64,000 nucleotides of DNA, from NCBI GenBank assembly GCA_013398955.1, contig VWPU01014059.1:868001-932000 (forward strand), written 5' to 3'. This document shows, piece after piece, positions 25,963 to 37,800 of this stretch. Source of the DNA: Callaeas wilsoni (taxonomy: Eukaryota > Chordata > Aves > Passeriformes > Callaeidae). Positions within the stretch are counted from its first letter, which is position 1. Each line of letters opens with the position of its first letter. Below the pieces are notes generated by a model. It ran no database searches and was not told the DNA's origin. It saw nothing but the letters and a program-made list of their open reading frames with translations. The position numbers and the translations under genes were made by a program.

Positions 25963-26040
25963 AGATTCAGATTCAGAAAGGTGTTCAAGTGCCAAATTCT
26001 GGTTTTACTGGAAGTTAGGTCCTTACAGACAAAGGTATAA
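25963..26040. repeat. Relic of an ancient amniote palindromic repeat
   Basis: The stretch contains 'gattcagaaaggtgttcaag', then 'ggaagttaggtcctta', then 'acaaaggtataaa'. This matches the order of an old amniote repeat built around two inverted halves, with decay in the centre. It lies at the end of a 107-codon open frame (25717-26040), which I therefore do not call a gene. Confidence 0.5.
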
Positions 26041-29000
26041 ATAAGTACACAACACATTATCTCTGCAAAAACAGTAGGGTCTATATGAGTGAGGGAATGT
26101 TTCCACAGTCAGATGGTTATGATTTACTGCCAGTGGGAAAGAAAAGGTGGGAATATCTCATTCTACCTGGAAGATCTGCTTCTTACTGTCGTGTAAAATT
26201 CTAATTGTATCATACAAAGATAAGCAGAAATAAAACAAATTAGATACAGACAACTGGTCAATTAGAGAAATCATTAGAGCTAGACCAGGTAAAACAAAGC
26301 TACAAGCACTATGACCTGTTGCTAGCAATGGCAACACCTTATCAGAGGGCTGCACGGTTGCTCAAACAGTTCAAGGTTTGTCAAAGCATTCAACACTGGC
26401 AGCTTTAGTGGAAGGTGTGAAAAAACACAGCTAGGAAAATGTTAGATAATTATACTGCTTTTCCTGCAAAGGTATTATCATTTGCTTAACTAACATTCAT
26501 GTTACTTCTAAGACATGGCAACCTTTGATGTTAATATTAGGACCTGTCATATTTTACCCATACCTCCTTTCCTGATGTCTTATGTGACTGTAACTCTTGA
26601 TAGCACCTAACATTTAAAAGTAATTATGGCTTGATCACTCAGTAAATTGACTGTGATCTGCACTTGTATTAATTAGTTCCCTGTGCTCTTCTTATGTGCT
26701 CCAATATTCCATTTTGAAAGTACACCAAAATAAGTAAAGCGAAGCACATGCTACATAGCTGTACATAAAATGCAATATGAGTATACGCTATATAACCATA
26801 TCTACCTGGTTTCTGACACTACAGAAATAGTAAAAGATAGCACCAATATAAAATCATTAAGCTGATGCCATTTTATTTTTATGCCTATTTAAAATGTACA
26901 AGGATATTAATGTACAAGGAAGTAAACTTACCTTCCTTGCTAAAACATATCCATAAAACAAAGTCAAGCCTAAACACTGAAACTGGTATAAAACACAATT
27001 CAGATATTAATGTATCCAATTCCTGGAGAAAAAAAATATTTTACATAGTTTTATTTGTAGTTAAGTTATAGATTTTTAAAAATATATCTTTTAGTTTATT
27101 TTAACCAGAAAACTTACACAGTCCTTAGCTATTGATTTCTCCCTTGAGATTTTTCTGACATTTCTATGTTGGTCTTAATACTGAATCTATAATATATGTA
27201 TAATTTTGTGATAAGGTAGTTAGCTGAGAATATCTCCATTTTTTTATTCTACAAGAAGAAACATGCATGTGCAAATGAAGATATTGATAAAATGTGATAA
27301 AAAGAAAGATATGAGATAGCATAGTCTTTTTTGAAGTTAATAAGTAAACAGTATAGTTTTACATCCATGCAGTTGGGTAGAAAACACTAAATAGAGTTTA
27401 TTAGCACAGCTGATTAGCAATATTCAGACTTTACAATATTGACAATTTTAATAAAACATTTATGTACAATTATAGGATTAATTTACTTTTACTAATATAT
27501 AATATATTTACTAGTTATCTTTATTGCCTTCCCTTCTTACAATTTGTGTGGGAACAGGATAAGAAATGAATTTACCTCTTAGAGAAAATCATAAGTGTTT
27601 ATTTTGTTAAGATGTATCAGCAAGGGAAGCTCATTTAGGGCTTACTGCAGTAATTGTAACGATTCAGTAACTTTTGTGTCATGCACGCAAAGCCTAAAAC
27701 ATAAGTTTTCCTAATGAAGGCACTAAATGTCTGCCTTTGTGTATGTAAATCATTTCCAACAGATAATCTATCTTTTCTTTTCACTGCTTACATTTGAACC
27801 CATACTCAAGCAGAAACATAAGAAAGCCTCATTTGTTTTGGTGAGCAACTCCTGGTTAGGTTTTTCCTTCAACAAAACGTTTCTACACCAGATTTTCATT
27901 TATGACACAAATATAAGTTCCATAACATTGTGATTTGGGACAGGTATTATTCTATCTCTAATTTGTTTGTATATGTAATTTGAAGTGCTGAATTAGTATT
28001 TTGGTCCATAGCAACTTCAGGGTTTTTTTATTATGCCCATGAATTAGTGAGTAATTTATATAAAACTACAATAGCTATTTCACTGAAATTAACTCAGCTC
28101 TCTTCTCAAAAGGAAGTTTGAAACAGAATGCTGTGAACACACAACAACTGCTCAAAATGATTGCAGTAAAATGAAAACCGTTTTGTCACAGTATGGAAAA
28201 GTGATGGACAGTTGTTTCGTGAGTGTTCTTTTCATCAAGCTATTGAATTTGGCTTTAAGTCATGCTGATTATTTCAGCACGTTAAAGCAGTTAAGTGAGA
28301 AACAAATCTCTTAAACATATGGCAGTTCTGATTATCATATGAAAGCCAGGCATGCCAAAGATTTGGAGAACACATTGCTCTAAACAGACACTAAAATGAA
28401 AATTAAATACTAGTGTCAAAAACTCTACTGGAAGAAGATACACCTTTCCTGAGGGCATATGCCAAAATTTAGGAATCATGTAAATATTTTTGATTTCACA
28501 TTTATTAAAAACAGTGGTTGAATCTCTGTCTCTGTAATAGATAGCTCATTTGGTAAATTCAGACAGCCACAGCTGCTGATACACGGGAGAGGAGGAGAAG
28601 GGAGAGGAGGGAAGGGGAAAGGAAGGCAAGGACAAGAGCATGGTTCAAGTTCTCTGTTCTTAAAATCAAACCACCACTTACTATTACTTTCTACAGAAGG
28701 ACTTGTGCCTATTGTCCAGAGAACATCCTGTGTATTTATTTCCACATGTTTATTTGGTAATCCTCAATGGCCAAGGTTTGTTTAATTTGTGGTTAACAAG
28801 AAGTAATCTATGAATATGCTTAAACGCTGAAGCTTAGCAATAAAGTATAACTCCTTTATTTATTAGAATTTCAAAACTCAGATAATGTGAATAGCTGAGA
28901 TCCCAATTGCTGCAAAGTACCAGAATGGCACAAAACTCCTGAGTCTTCCAGAACAAGTATTTCAGAATACCAGAAAAGATACTTGGACATACAAGCTTAG

Positions 29001-31716
29001 AAAGCCTTTCCTGGAAGTTGGAAACCAGTCCAATGGAATTTCTAGTGATGAAGGTACATGTACACAGAATCTGGCTGGACCTAGAATTTTAACAGTGAAA
29101 GAGTATTTTGAATTAGTATTGTAGGGAACTATTCCAAAAGTAGGATTTCAAACTTTGAAAAGAGGAAATATGTGTAAAAGTTTACTCCCATATATTTGAA
29201 TTTTGCTATTAGATACTGATCAGGAGTAGGTGGCAGAACTAATCAATAGAGGGAGTGAATTTTTATTTGTTTATATAATTATATAATACCGTTGATATTT
29301 CAAAGGCTTGTGATCTTAGTGAAGAAAGCTTACACAGGAATTAAATCTGTTGTGGTAGGTAAATATATAATTCAATCTTTAATCATAATTTATACTATCT
29401 GCATCAGTTAAAAAAATGCCTTAGATTTCATTTTTGCTCTTGGATGTCCTATTAAGTGCAGAATTATCTTGCATGACAGCAGCTGTGGAGATTTTTACGA
29501 CGTTTATTTCATATTCCTGAAGGCTCAAAAAGAGACAGATAGATATAGTGCTATAGAATTAATAATTTTTAGGGACATAACTTATAGGTGATTGTTTGTT
29601 TGACATGCATTCCACAGAAAAACTATTTTTTAATGGTTAAAAACAAAGAAAAAAACCCATCGTTGTGAAGATAGCATCATTAACAATATTTTGGAACAGA
29701 ATGCAACAAAAAGTACATCTTACAAGAAAAACAGCAGGAGAATAACAGGTAAGCAGAATGTAATTATCCTTTTTGGAAGATGGCCAGCACACCAAATTTG
29801 GTACGTGTGTCATCCAAAGGACGATAACCTGCACTATTAATTCATTTCCAAGACAGTTCTGAGCTGGTTTTGCATTTTGTAAGTCTTACTAAGATTTGTT
29901 TTCTCGCTCTTTTTTTTCCAAGTGAACATAACACATCTTTCTAAGAAATGTTTCAAAATATGAAATCATTATTGTTAAGGGTTAGGCCTTTAATTATTTT
30001 AAACATAGTGAAAAGGTTTATTTTTCACATTTTATTATATCAAAGGAATATTTGCATGAAAAGCAAAGTGCTGTAATCATGAAGTGTGGAAATGTTTCTT
30101 TTTTTGGATCATTATAAATATTGCCAAAAGTGTTCAGCTTTTGGCATATTCCTGTGGTAATTTTTTGAAGAAAAATTGTTGCTTTGGAAAACTTCTGACT
30201 AATTCTTGTTCATATAAGCCATGTTTACACCATTTTAACTTGCTCAACAACACCAGTTAATATAATTATAAGTGACTGCAACTAACTTCCTGGGATGTCA
30301 CTGACCCTAATTTACTGGATCATATAGACTTAAAGGCAATAATATTTTGTTTTATAACATTAATTCACATTTTTTGTTCAAAATTCCTATTCTAATTCCA
30401 AACTACCTAAATTATGTAGTTTCACATGTAAAGGTGTCTTCATGTTACTTTGTAGTCAAAAAAAAGGTAGACACTGATGCTGTTCACCTGTACAGAATGC
30501 CTTTCCTACAACTCTGGAAATTCATTGATGATCCTACTTGCTTCTTTTTTTCCTATCAAATTCTCATTAAACTTTTCAAATCCATTACAACACTGGGGTA
30601 ATGTAAGTCATAAGATTTATTCCTCTCACTCACTTTCTCAGAGATGAAGTCTATGTAAATACGAGACTCTGCCAACCAAGGTGTCTCATTTAGCTACAGA
30701 ACACGCTCAATATGGAAAATAAAAAGTTATAGTCTCTTGAGTAGACTTGAGAGCCACACTTTTCAAAGAGATTTCAAAAATAACAGAAACAACTGGTAGT
30801 ACTGAGATAGGCTGATAATTACTTGGGTCAATCATCTAACCACTTTTGAAAGCACAGATTAGCTTCAGTGTGCAAGTAAACAGCAGCACATGAGGGGAAA
30901 GCAAAATGAAAATATATTGGATTTGTAAAGCGGCTTCAGAATAGGATAATTCTGGGTTTTGGGAATAACCAAATCTAGTGGCAAAAGCTGTGAAGGGCCC
31001 TTTGTTGTGGCTGAGTATGTTATCTGTAACTGCTTCGCCTGCTGATGAGCTTTACTCTCCATTTCCTTCTGCTAGCCAGCCATCCAACTTGCCTTTGAAG
31101 AGGAAAACAAGCAAGCAAGCAAACAAACAAGATGTCAGCTGGATCCGCATCTTCACAGCTGTTATTTTACAGAGACAACCTGCTTGAAAACACTGGATCT
31201 GATGGACTGTAATGTCGTTCGATTGCCCCTAAGCATGCAGGGACAACAGCGAGTGTGCTGTCTTTATGTCCTGTGCTTCTTAGGCTTCCTTTGCTTGTAA
31301 TTCACATGTAGTTTTCTGATTCTGGAAAGATCAAAGACAGAAACGGCAATCAATTTTACTTGTCTTTTTTTTCAATATGCAAACCTTCTATTTGCATGTG
31401 GCTCAAGTACTTGTTTGCAACTTCTGCGGTCATAGGTTGAATTCTTATAAAGTGTTTCCTGCTGAAATGTCATGCAGCCTAGAATTCAACAGCAAATAAA
31501 TATTACTGTCCTCACTAATTTGAAACAGTGTGAGTTTTAAATCTTTAGCTGCAGGAGGTTTATTAAGATTGCAGTTTTCCTCACCTTTCCTTCAGCCTAT
31601 CAAAATAGGTCAAAACTACAGAAACCATATTTTTCAGAATTATTGTATTTGCTGTAAATTCCATTTCGTTAATTCCTGTCATAATAATACAGCAAGGTCA
31701 TGATCAGTCAAAGGCT
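26041..31716. other. AT-rich unique DNA, no gene seen
   Basis: No gene or mobile element is recognised. Small features are a perfect hairpin at 30122-30146 (9-bp arms, 7-nt loop) and an (AAGC)n/(AAAC)n run at about 31107-31130. The purine tract at 28585-28626 is listed separately. Confidence 0.55.
28585..28626 (+). repeat. 42-nt uninterrupted purine tract
   Basis: Every base in 28585-28626 is A or G. There are four runs of three or more G (28585, 28600, 28609 and 28614), which could in principle form a G-quadruplex with one long loop. Mirror-like purine order also allows triplex DNA. It is a low-complexity sequence with no evidence of function. Confidence 0.85.
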
Positions 31717-31780
31717 GGAGGTTGGACTAGATGATTTTAGAGGTCTTTTCCAGCCAAAATGATTATGTGATTCTATTATG
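31717..31780 (+). mobile_element. CR1 LINE 3' end
   Basis: The stretch reads 'gaggttggactagatgat', then 'gaggtcttttccagcc', then the tail 'tgattctattatg'. This is the avian CR1 3' terminus in plus orientation, including a degenerate copy of the short terminal repeat. Only the last ~65 bp is recognisable, as is usual for 5'-truncated CR1 copies. It is one of the clearest signs that the window is avian. Confidence 0.9.
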
Positions 31781-34185
31781 AAGGCAAGAACCCTAAGATA
31801 TAAAGAAATGCAGAAATTACCCATCAAAAGGTTTTAAGCTTAATGTAACTAACTGACTTAATTGATGACATTGAGTTTTGACTTTGTAAACACCTGACAG
31901 ATTCTGATGCACAGCATTGCTTACTGAGTTTTGAATTACTGTTGCATTAGTATGATCAATTTCTTTTCTATTAGTGAATGTTCTTAGGGGCATACATAAG
32001 AAGGATGTGTGCTTTTTATGTGTACATGAAAATTTTCTACAGAGAATGTGTGCTGGATTCTTACTTCACATATTTTTACTGACTTCCTATCACCTCTATC
32101 TTTCTTTTATATATATACAACGTCCTTAGCATGTTCTAGAGCAGTAAAACATTCCTCCAAAACAGAAGGCATGCATTAATGAAATTTTAAATTTATTTCT
32201 AGAAAATGTTTATATTCACTTTTAAGCAGATTTATCACTGCAACGTTATCACTATCACACACTTTTATCCTGTTGAAGTAACTGTGAAGTGCCTGAACAA
32301 ACCACCCGTTTGTTCAAGCTGCCTACAGGCACCTTGGTCCTAGGCAACCAAAATGCTTTTAGTTAAAACTCTGTTACAAGACAGAAGGTCAGGGAAAGAG
32401 TTCAGAGAACTTCGTTGAGGCCTTTTACTATACCTGGAAGAATGTTATGCAAATGTTCTGAGACTTTGAAAAGTCAACGGTCACTTTGAAAAATCACGCA
32501 GTATTAAAGGCTTTTTAAAAAGAACTTGAGGTTTTCTCTAAAAGAAAGGATATTTTTAAATCCTAATTTTAAATTAATTTTAAAATTATAAAAGTTTTTA
32601 AAATCTGAGGGACAAAATATGTCTGATACATCCATTCATTCCTTCTGGTTGACGTTATCTTGACTAAAGGTACCTTTGGGCAACTGCAATAAGTGTCAGG
32701 CAACTTTCATCTGTAGAAGGATCTTCCTTCAATGATATATTGATGAAAGAAAGATGAGGAGTGTGAATGACTAAATGTGAGTTTGCTTCAGCAGGGATGG
32801 AGCCATTTTATTACTCTCCAAATTTAGCTCTCAAAAAGAAATAAATCAATTGAGAGACAATTCAACCAATATGAAGTTCTGTAAAGTAAGCAATGATCTG
32901 TTGTATTAGGTCATTTATTTTGTGTACATATAATTCCAACTTATGTTTTACAGTCCCAGACTATTTAGAATTATCTAATAAATACATTGAAAAGTAACCT
33001 GCTACTCATGCATGTATAACATTTCCTTAAGTAATTATTTGACATTTCATATGATAGGATATAGATACCCACAGGTAGGAAAAATGCTAATTTTCATGAT
33101 GTTTTGACCCAAAAATTTCAGCTCTAGTACAATTAAGAGTAAAATAATTTTCAGTATAGAGATAGATAAAAAGCCTTCATAATTTTTTGCTAGTGCATGG
33201 TCATGTAGAGAAATAGTTTATCGTCCAGGTGTCTGTTCCATGGTTCATCTTTGGAATGTAAGAATTTTTTTCTTAAAAATTTTTTAAAAAATAATTTAAA
33301 AAACCCCTACTCTTCCCTAAGTTGAAATGAAATAGTCATTACTCTTTCCTACAATTTAAACACTTGCCTTAGAGTTTTGATCACTAAAATGCTTGAAAAC
33401 TTCTGTTATTTTAGGCTTGATATCTGCAAGGAAATTCTTTGAAACTCAATTTCAGAAGTAATATATTTTTGTTTAAATAGTTAGGCAGAAAATTTATTAG
33501 ACACCTTCTGTAAGAGGCTGCTTGGATTCCAGAAGCGAGGAATAACATTAATAGGCATAAGCAAAATATTTTCTCCCAAAATTACTCTGATTGCAGAATC
33601 ATACTTTGTCTCTACAAAGTTCTTGACTGACAATTATTTATTTCAAACTTTCCTTAGAATAAGCTATTATATGTGAATAGAGAATTTCATGCCAGTACCA
33701 GCTGGTCTGCAAGATGAAGAAACCTGCATTCAGCTGCTTCTGTAGAGACTGATATGAATAAAAATGATTTCCTGAACTAAGACTTAAAAGCAGATGTTAG
33801 ATTCCTCCCACTGGCATTTCATGTAAGGGTTAGCCATCTACTTATAACACAGGACTGTGGATATCCATTTTGGTAAGTGGAAGTCAATATAGGCAGTGGA
33901 GTCTAAAATACATAGCCATCTGCTTTAAAAATAAGATGGATTCCTCTCTCTACGTCATTAACTGTACTGTCATGATCACTTCTGATTAAAATGTGAATTT
34001 AGATAGCTGCTGGAAGGTAACCAGTGCTCTGTAAAGACCAGAGTCTCAGTTCAGCACAATCTACTTTGGAGTAAGCTGACCAGTAATCCACACATTCTTG
34101 GCTGCCCTGACTTCCGCCCTATGTGCCAGCCTGTTTGTCTGGTGCACGTGCAAACACTGAAATTTCAGCATCTAACTTCAAAATG
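31781..34185. other. AT-rich unique DNA, no gene seen
   Basis: No gene is supported. A small hairpin lies at 32294-32316 (TGAACAAAC, 5-nt loop, GTTTGTTCA), nested within GTGCCT/AGGCAC at 32289-32294 and 32327-32332. Confidence 0.55.
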
Positions 34186-34190
34186 ATCCC
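34186..34190. repeat. Target-site duplication, left copy (ATCCC)
   Basis: ATCCC directly precedes TG at 34191. An identical ATCCC (34856-34860) directly follows the CA that ends the LTR at 34855. Confidence 0.85.
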
Positions 34191-34855
34191 TGTGCTGTTT
34201 TTTAGCTTGTTTGGGGTTTTTTTGTTTGTTTTTGTTTGGCTGGCTGGGATTTTTTTTGTTTTGTTGTTTTTGTTGTTTTTGGTTTGGTTTTTTTTTTTTT
34301 TCCGAGATCAAGTTTATTTGCTTCATACTGTCTAGTATGGGGCTGTTTTGGATTTATGCTGAAATCAGTGTTGATAGCACAGGGATTTTTTTCAATATCA
34401 TTGAGCAGTATTTACAGAGTCAATGCTTCACCCCACCAGTGAGGAGATCAGGGCTGCACGAGGAGTTGGGAGGGGACACAGCCAGTACAGGTGACCCCAA
34501 GTGACCAAAGGGATACTCCAGACCATATGACATCATACTCAGTGTATAAAGTGGAGGGAAGAAGGAGGAAAGGGGACACACATTGGTAGCAATGGTGTTT
34601 CTCTTTCCAAGTCACCATTATGTGCAATGGAGCCTTGGTTCCCTGGAGATGGCTGAACAGTTGCCTGTTTGTGGGAAGCAGTGAATTAGTTCTTTTTGCT
34701 TTTGTTGTTTGTGTGGCTTTTGCTTTACTTCTCAAACTGTCTCTCTTTCAACCCATGAGTTTTCTCACTTTTACTCTTCCAATTCTCTCCCTATCCCAGT
34801 GAGTGAATGAGTGGCCGTGTGGGGCTTATTTGCAATCTGGCGTAAAACCATGACA
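34191..34855 (+). mobile_element. Solo LTR of an endogenous retrovirus (665 bp)
   Basis: The element starts with TG, ends with CA ('aaaaccatgaca') and is flanked by identical 5-bp duplications (ATCCC). A G/T-rich low-complexity stretch at about 34205-34305 lies in its U3 part. A TATA box (TATAAA, 34545-34550) follows a decayed cAMP-response-like site, TGACATCA (34528-34535). The downstream part, including 'ggagatggctgaacag', 'gaagcagtgaattag' and 'gagttttctcacttttactc', matches an LTR family I know from bird genomes. No primer-binding site, gag or pol lies next to it, so it is a solo LTR. Members I recall were linked to a lysine-tRNA primer site (ERVK-like), but a 5-bp duplication is more usual for ERVL, so the class is uncertain. 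Confidence 0.85.
34528..34550 (+). promoter_or_regulatory. LTR core promoter remnant: CRE-like site and TATA box
   Basis: TGACATCA at 34528-34535 differs by one base from the palindromic TGACGTCA. The change is the G-to-A expected from decay of a methylated CpG. TATAAA follows at 34545-34550. Together they mark the U3 promoter of the solo LTR. Activity today is unknown. Confidence 0.6.
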
Positions 34856-34860
34856 ATCCC
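34856..34860. repeat. Target-site duplication, right copy (ATCCC)
   Basis: Exact partner of 34186-34190, directly after the terminal CA of the LTR. Confidence 0.85.
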
Positions 34861-37800
34861 TCTCTATGGATTTGATTAATTGCTGTTACATACATGCACA
34901 ACCGTGTTTGACATGCCTCAAATGGTCCAAATCCAAAAATCTGCACACAACTGGCAGAAGTGACAAAAGATTAAGGGGAGTCCTGCGTCACTCTGGAACA
35001 ATAGCTGGAGGTCAGCAGTAGATATTTCAAATGGCATTGCACATCCGTGTGTGGCCATTTACATTGAATCCCACATGTCTTAACTGGAGGATGGAACACA
35101 TCCTGCAACTCAGACAAACTGAATCCCACAGTACATTTAATTCTTTTTAGATTATCACCCTACAGATATTAAACTACATGAACTGCCACCTCACACACAC
35201 ACACTTTCTTTTTTTTACAAGTGAATGATAGACATGGCATTTGTTTGAATGAAATATAAAAGCAAATTTTGGAATATCAAAACTTTTCTTGAGATAGATT
35301 TTTCTTTCTCTGCTGCGTTCTAGCTAGAAGGAGGATTCAGGCACAGCAAGCCCAGAAAGTAGCTTTGTGCAAAGGAGAATAAAAATAAGGTCTTTGAGGT
35401 TAGCATTGATTTATTTTAGCGCTGAAATTCTCTAAACAATGAAGTTGCCAACTTTTTCTACAAGCATTTATTTAACATTATCAGAAAATTGGTCCTTGCT
35501 ATTTACTCTGAATTGTAGGTGAAGGGTTTTTATGTGGAAAGAGTGGGCATAAAATATATGAAAATATTCATGATTTGTGTTACTTAACAAACTCTCTACT
35601 CAAGTAACTCTTTCAGTCTAAAGTAGTATTTCTTCCAGACTCTGGATGATAAAAATTATTCTTTCGGAATTTTAGACAATGGTGTGTTACAAACAGACTT
35701 TCTTCACATTTACTCAGAAGTTTAAACTTTGCAATCATACCATAGTGAATCAGAGTATTTGATTTTCTGTGGCTAAAAATAGGGAAATCAATACCAAACC
35801 CAATATCAAGGACATTAGGTTTATTTTTCACTAACTGAATGATTTAAAATCTAATTAATTATATCTCTATTTTTCTTTTAACTGTTTCTTAAAGGAAAAC
35901 CTTGGCTGAAAAATAACTGATTTTATTGAAAGGGTTTTTTTTAAAATGTCAGGTGATATAAATTAGAAACTGATATGCATTTTTGATTGATATTTGTTTC
36001 AAAATTGTTCCACTTTAGGAAGATTTAGATTAGAAGTATTCATAAACAGAATGATTTTGGTAATGTTTGGCACCTTGGTGATCATCATAGGAGGGAGAAC
36101 TCTGGCCTTTAGAGATTTCTTATCTTTTGACATGGGTTTTTTTGCTTTTTCGGATCTCTCTCAAGGGGAAAAAAGAGAAAAAAATGTGAAAAGTATTAAA
36201 CCTAGGCCTGATTTTCATCTAATTTAGAAAAATTATTGACACAAAATAAAATGTCTTCAAAAATGTGAAAGAAAACTGTGTTAGTCTATCTGAAGGCAGG
36301 TCAGAGCATACAGATTTCCATCTGTGATGTTTGATTACTATGTTGATTATGTTGGTTATGATGTTTAAGCTAAATTCCTTTTGAAATACAAATACTGGAC
36401 AGTTATAACTGAGGGTAAAATATGAAAATAAACTCATTCAAATTTACCAAATATAGGTGGAACAGCCTTAAAAATTGCAGAATAAGAACCAGATCAATTT
36501 GTATTTAAGGTGAAGGTCTGCACTTGGATGAAGGTAGTGTCAATTAGCCATTAAAATGCAAAGTACATATTTATGAGACTCCACAATTCATTTCTGTATA
36601 TGCTAGACAGAAAAGCAGAGTTTGAAAGTCATACTTCACTTTTTGAATGACAGAATTATTTAGCCAGGTTTGTCAGCTGATTTCCAGCAGAGTGATTTGG
36701 GGCTGTTGTTTTATTCCCTAAGCAACCCCTCAGCCATTTCACCTCTCTTCAGCTCCCTCTGTTATTACCTTCAAATGTCTGTTTTGCTTCATTTCCCTTC
36801 TTCGTGGGTGTTTCTACACATCTTCACTATCCTTTTCCTTTGGATAAGCCACAGTAGCCATCACTGACCACAGATATATTCCATTTTCATTTTCTGTCTA
36901 GAAAGGCCCTTCTTATAGAGTACTTTGGGTTTTCCATGGTCTCAAGCATGTCTAAATGCTGAATATGATACAGGAGATTCCATACTCTTCAAGTATTTTG
37001 TATTATATTTCAAAACTTAAAAACATGGCCATTTCCTCTCTAAAGGATATATATTTTCATCTTGTGACTTGGGGAAGTCTCTCTGTGCATCATTTAGCAG
37101 AACAGTGACACAAGAACAGAATACTCCGACACTATTTAATATATTATCCTATTGCTTGAGCAACCAGTGCCACATGAGAAAGGGAATAAACCCCCATAAG
37201 GAACCGAAATCTGCCTTTTGAAATTTTTATAAAAATGCCTTCTATTTCTCAGATGGTAATACAACTTGATTTTTAAGACAAAAACTGATAAACCCTGTCA
37301 CTTTGGTTGCAGTAACGGCCATTGTCATTCATGAACTCTGAGCTACCTCAACTTCTGTTGTAAAGAAAACTGTAATTGCTGTTTCCAATTGGATTCTGAA
37401 GTAATGGAGATTGGGACTAGACACTGCTTAGACAAAACCTTGAAACAGTATGACAAACGGAAACGAGCCACGAGGAAAGCACAGAAGACTGAAGAACTTG
37501 AAAAAGCGAACTGCCCTGGCCAAGAATGTGTTGATGGTTCCACTGGCTATTCCTGGTACTATACTAGCCAATCATTAACAGTTTTCAAGGCTGGATGTTC
37601 TACAGCCTCGAGGCTGGTGCTTAATAACTTTCACATTTGAAATACTTAATCTGAAATAATAATAGTAATAAAAATAACAACAACAACAATAGTAACTGCT
37701 ACAACTAAAGATTTCTGTTCTCTGCTTTAGTGAGATAGAAAATATGTTTGTTTCTTCCTTGCAGGAGGCTTATACTTGTCTGAAGGGTATTACAAAATAG

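Noticed and set aside
25717..26040. 107-codon open frame
   Set aside because: Its 3' part is an ancient repeat relic and the rest shows no recognisable domain.
34123..34504. Overlapping Phe-rich frames resembling membrane segments
   Set aside because: They are translations of the T/G-rich low-complexity part of the solo LTR. The hydrophobic look comes from T-rich codons.
37389..37640. 83-codon charged open frame, considered as a small exon
   Set aside because: It begins at TTG, matches no family I know, and has no convincing splice context. Cross-species alignment would be needed to reopen it.
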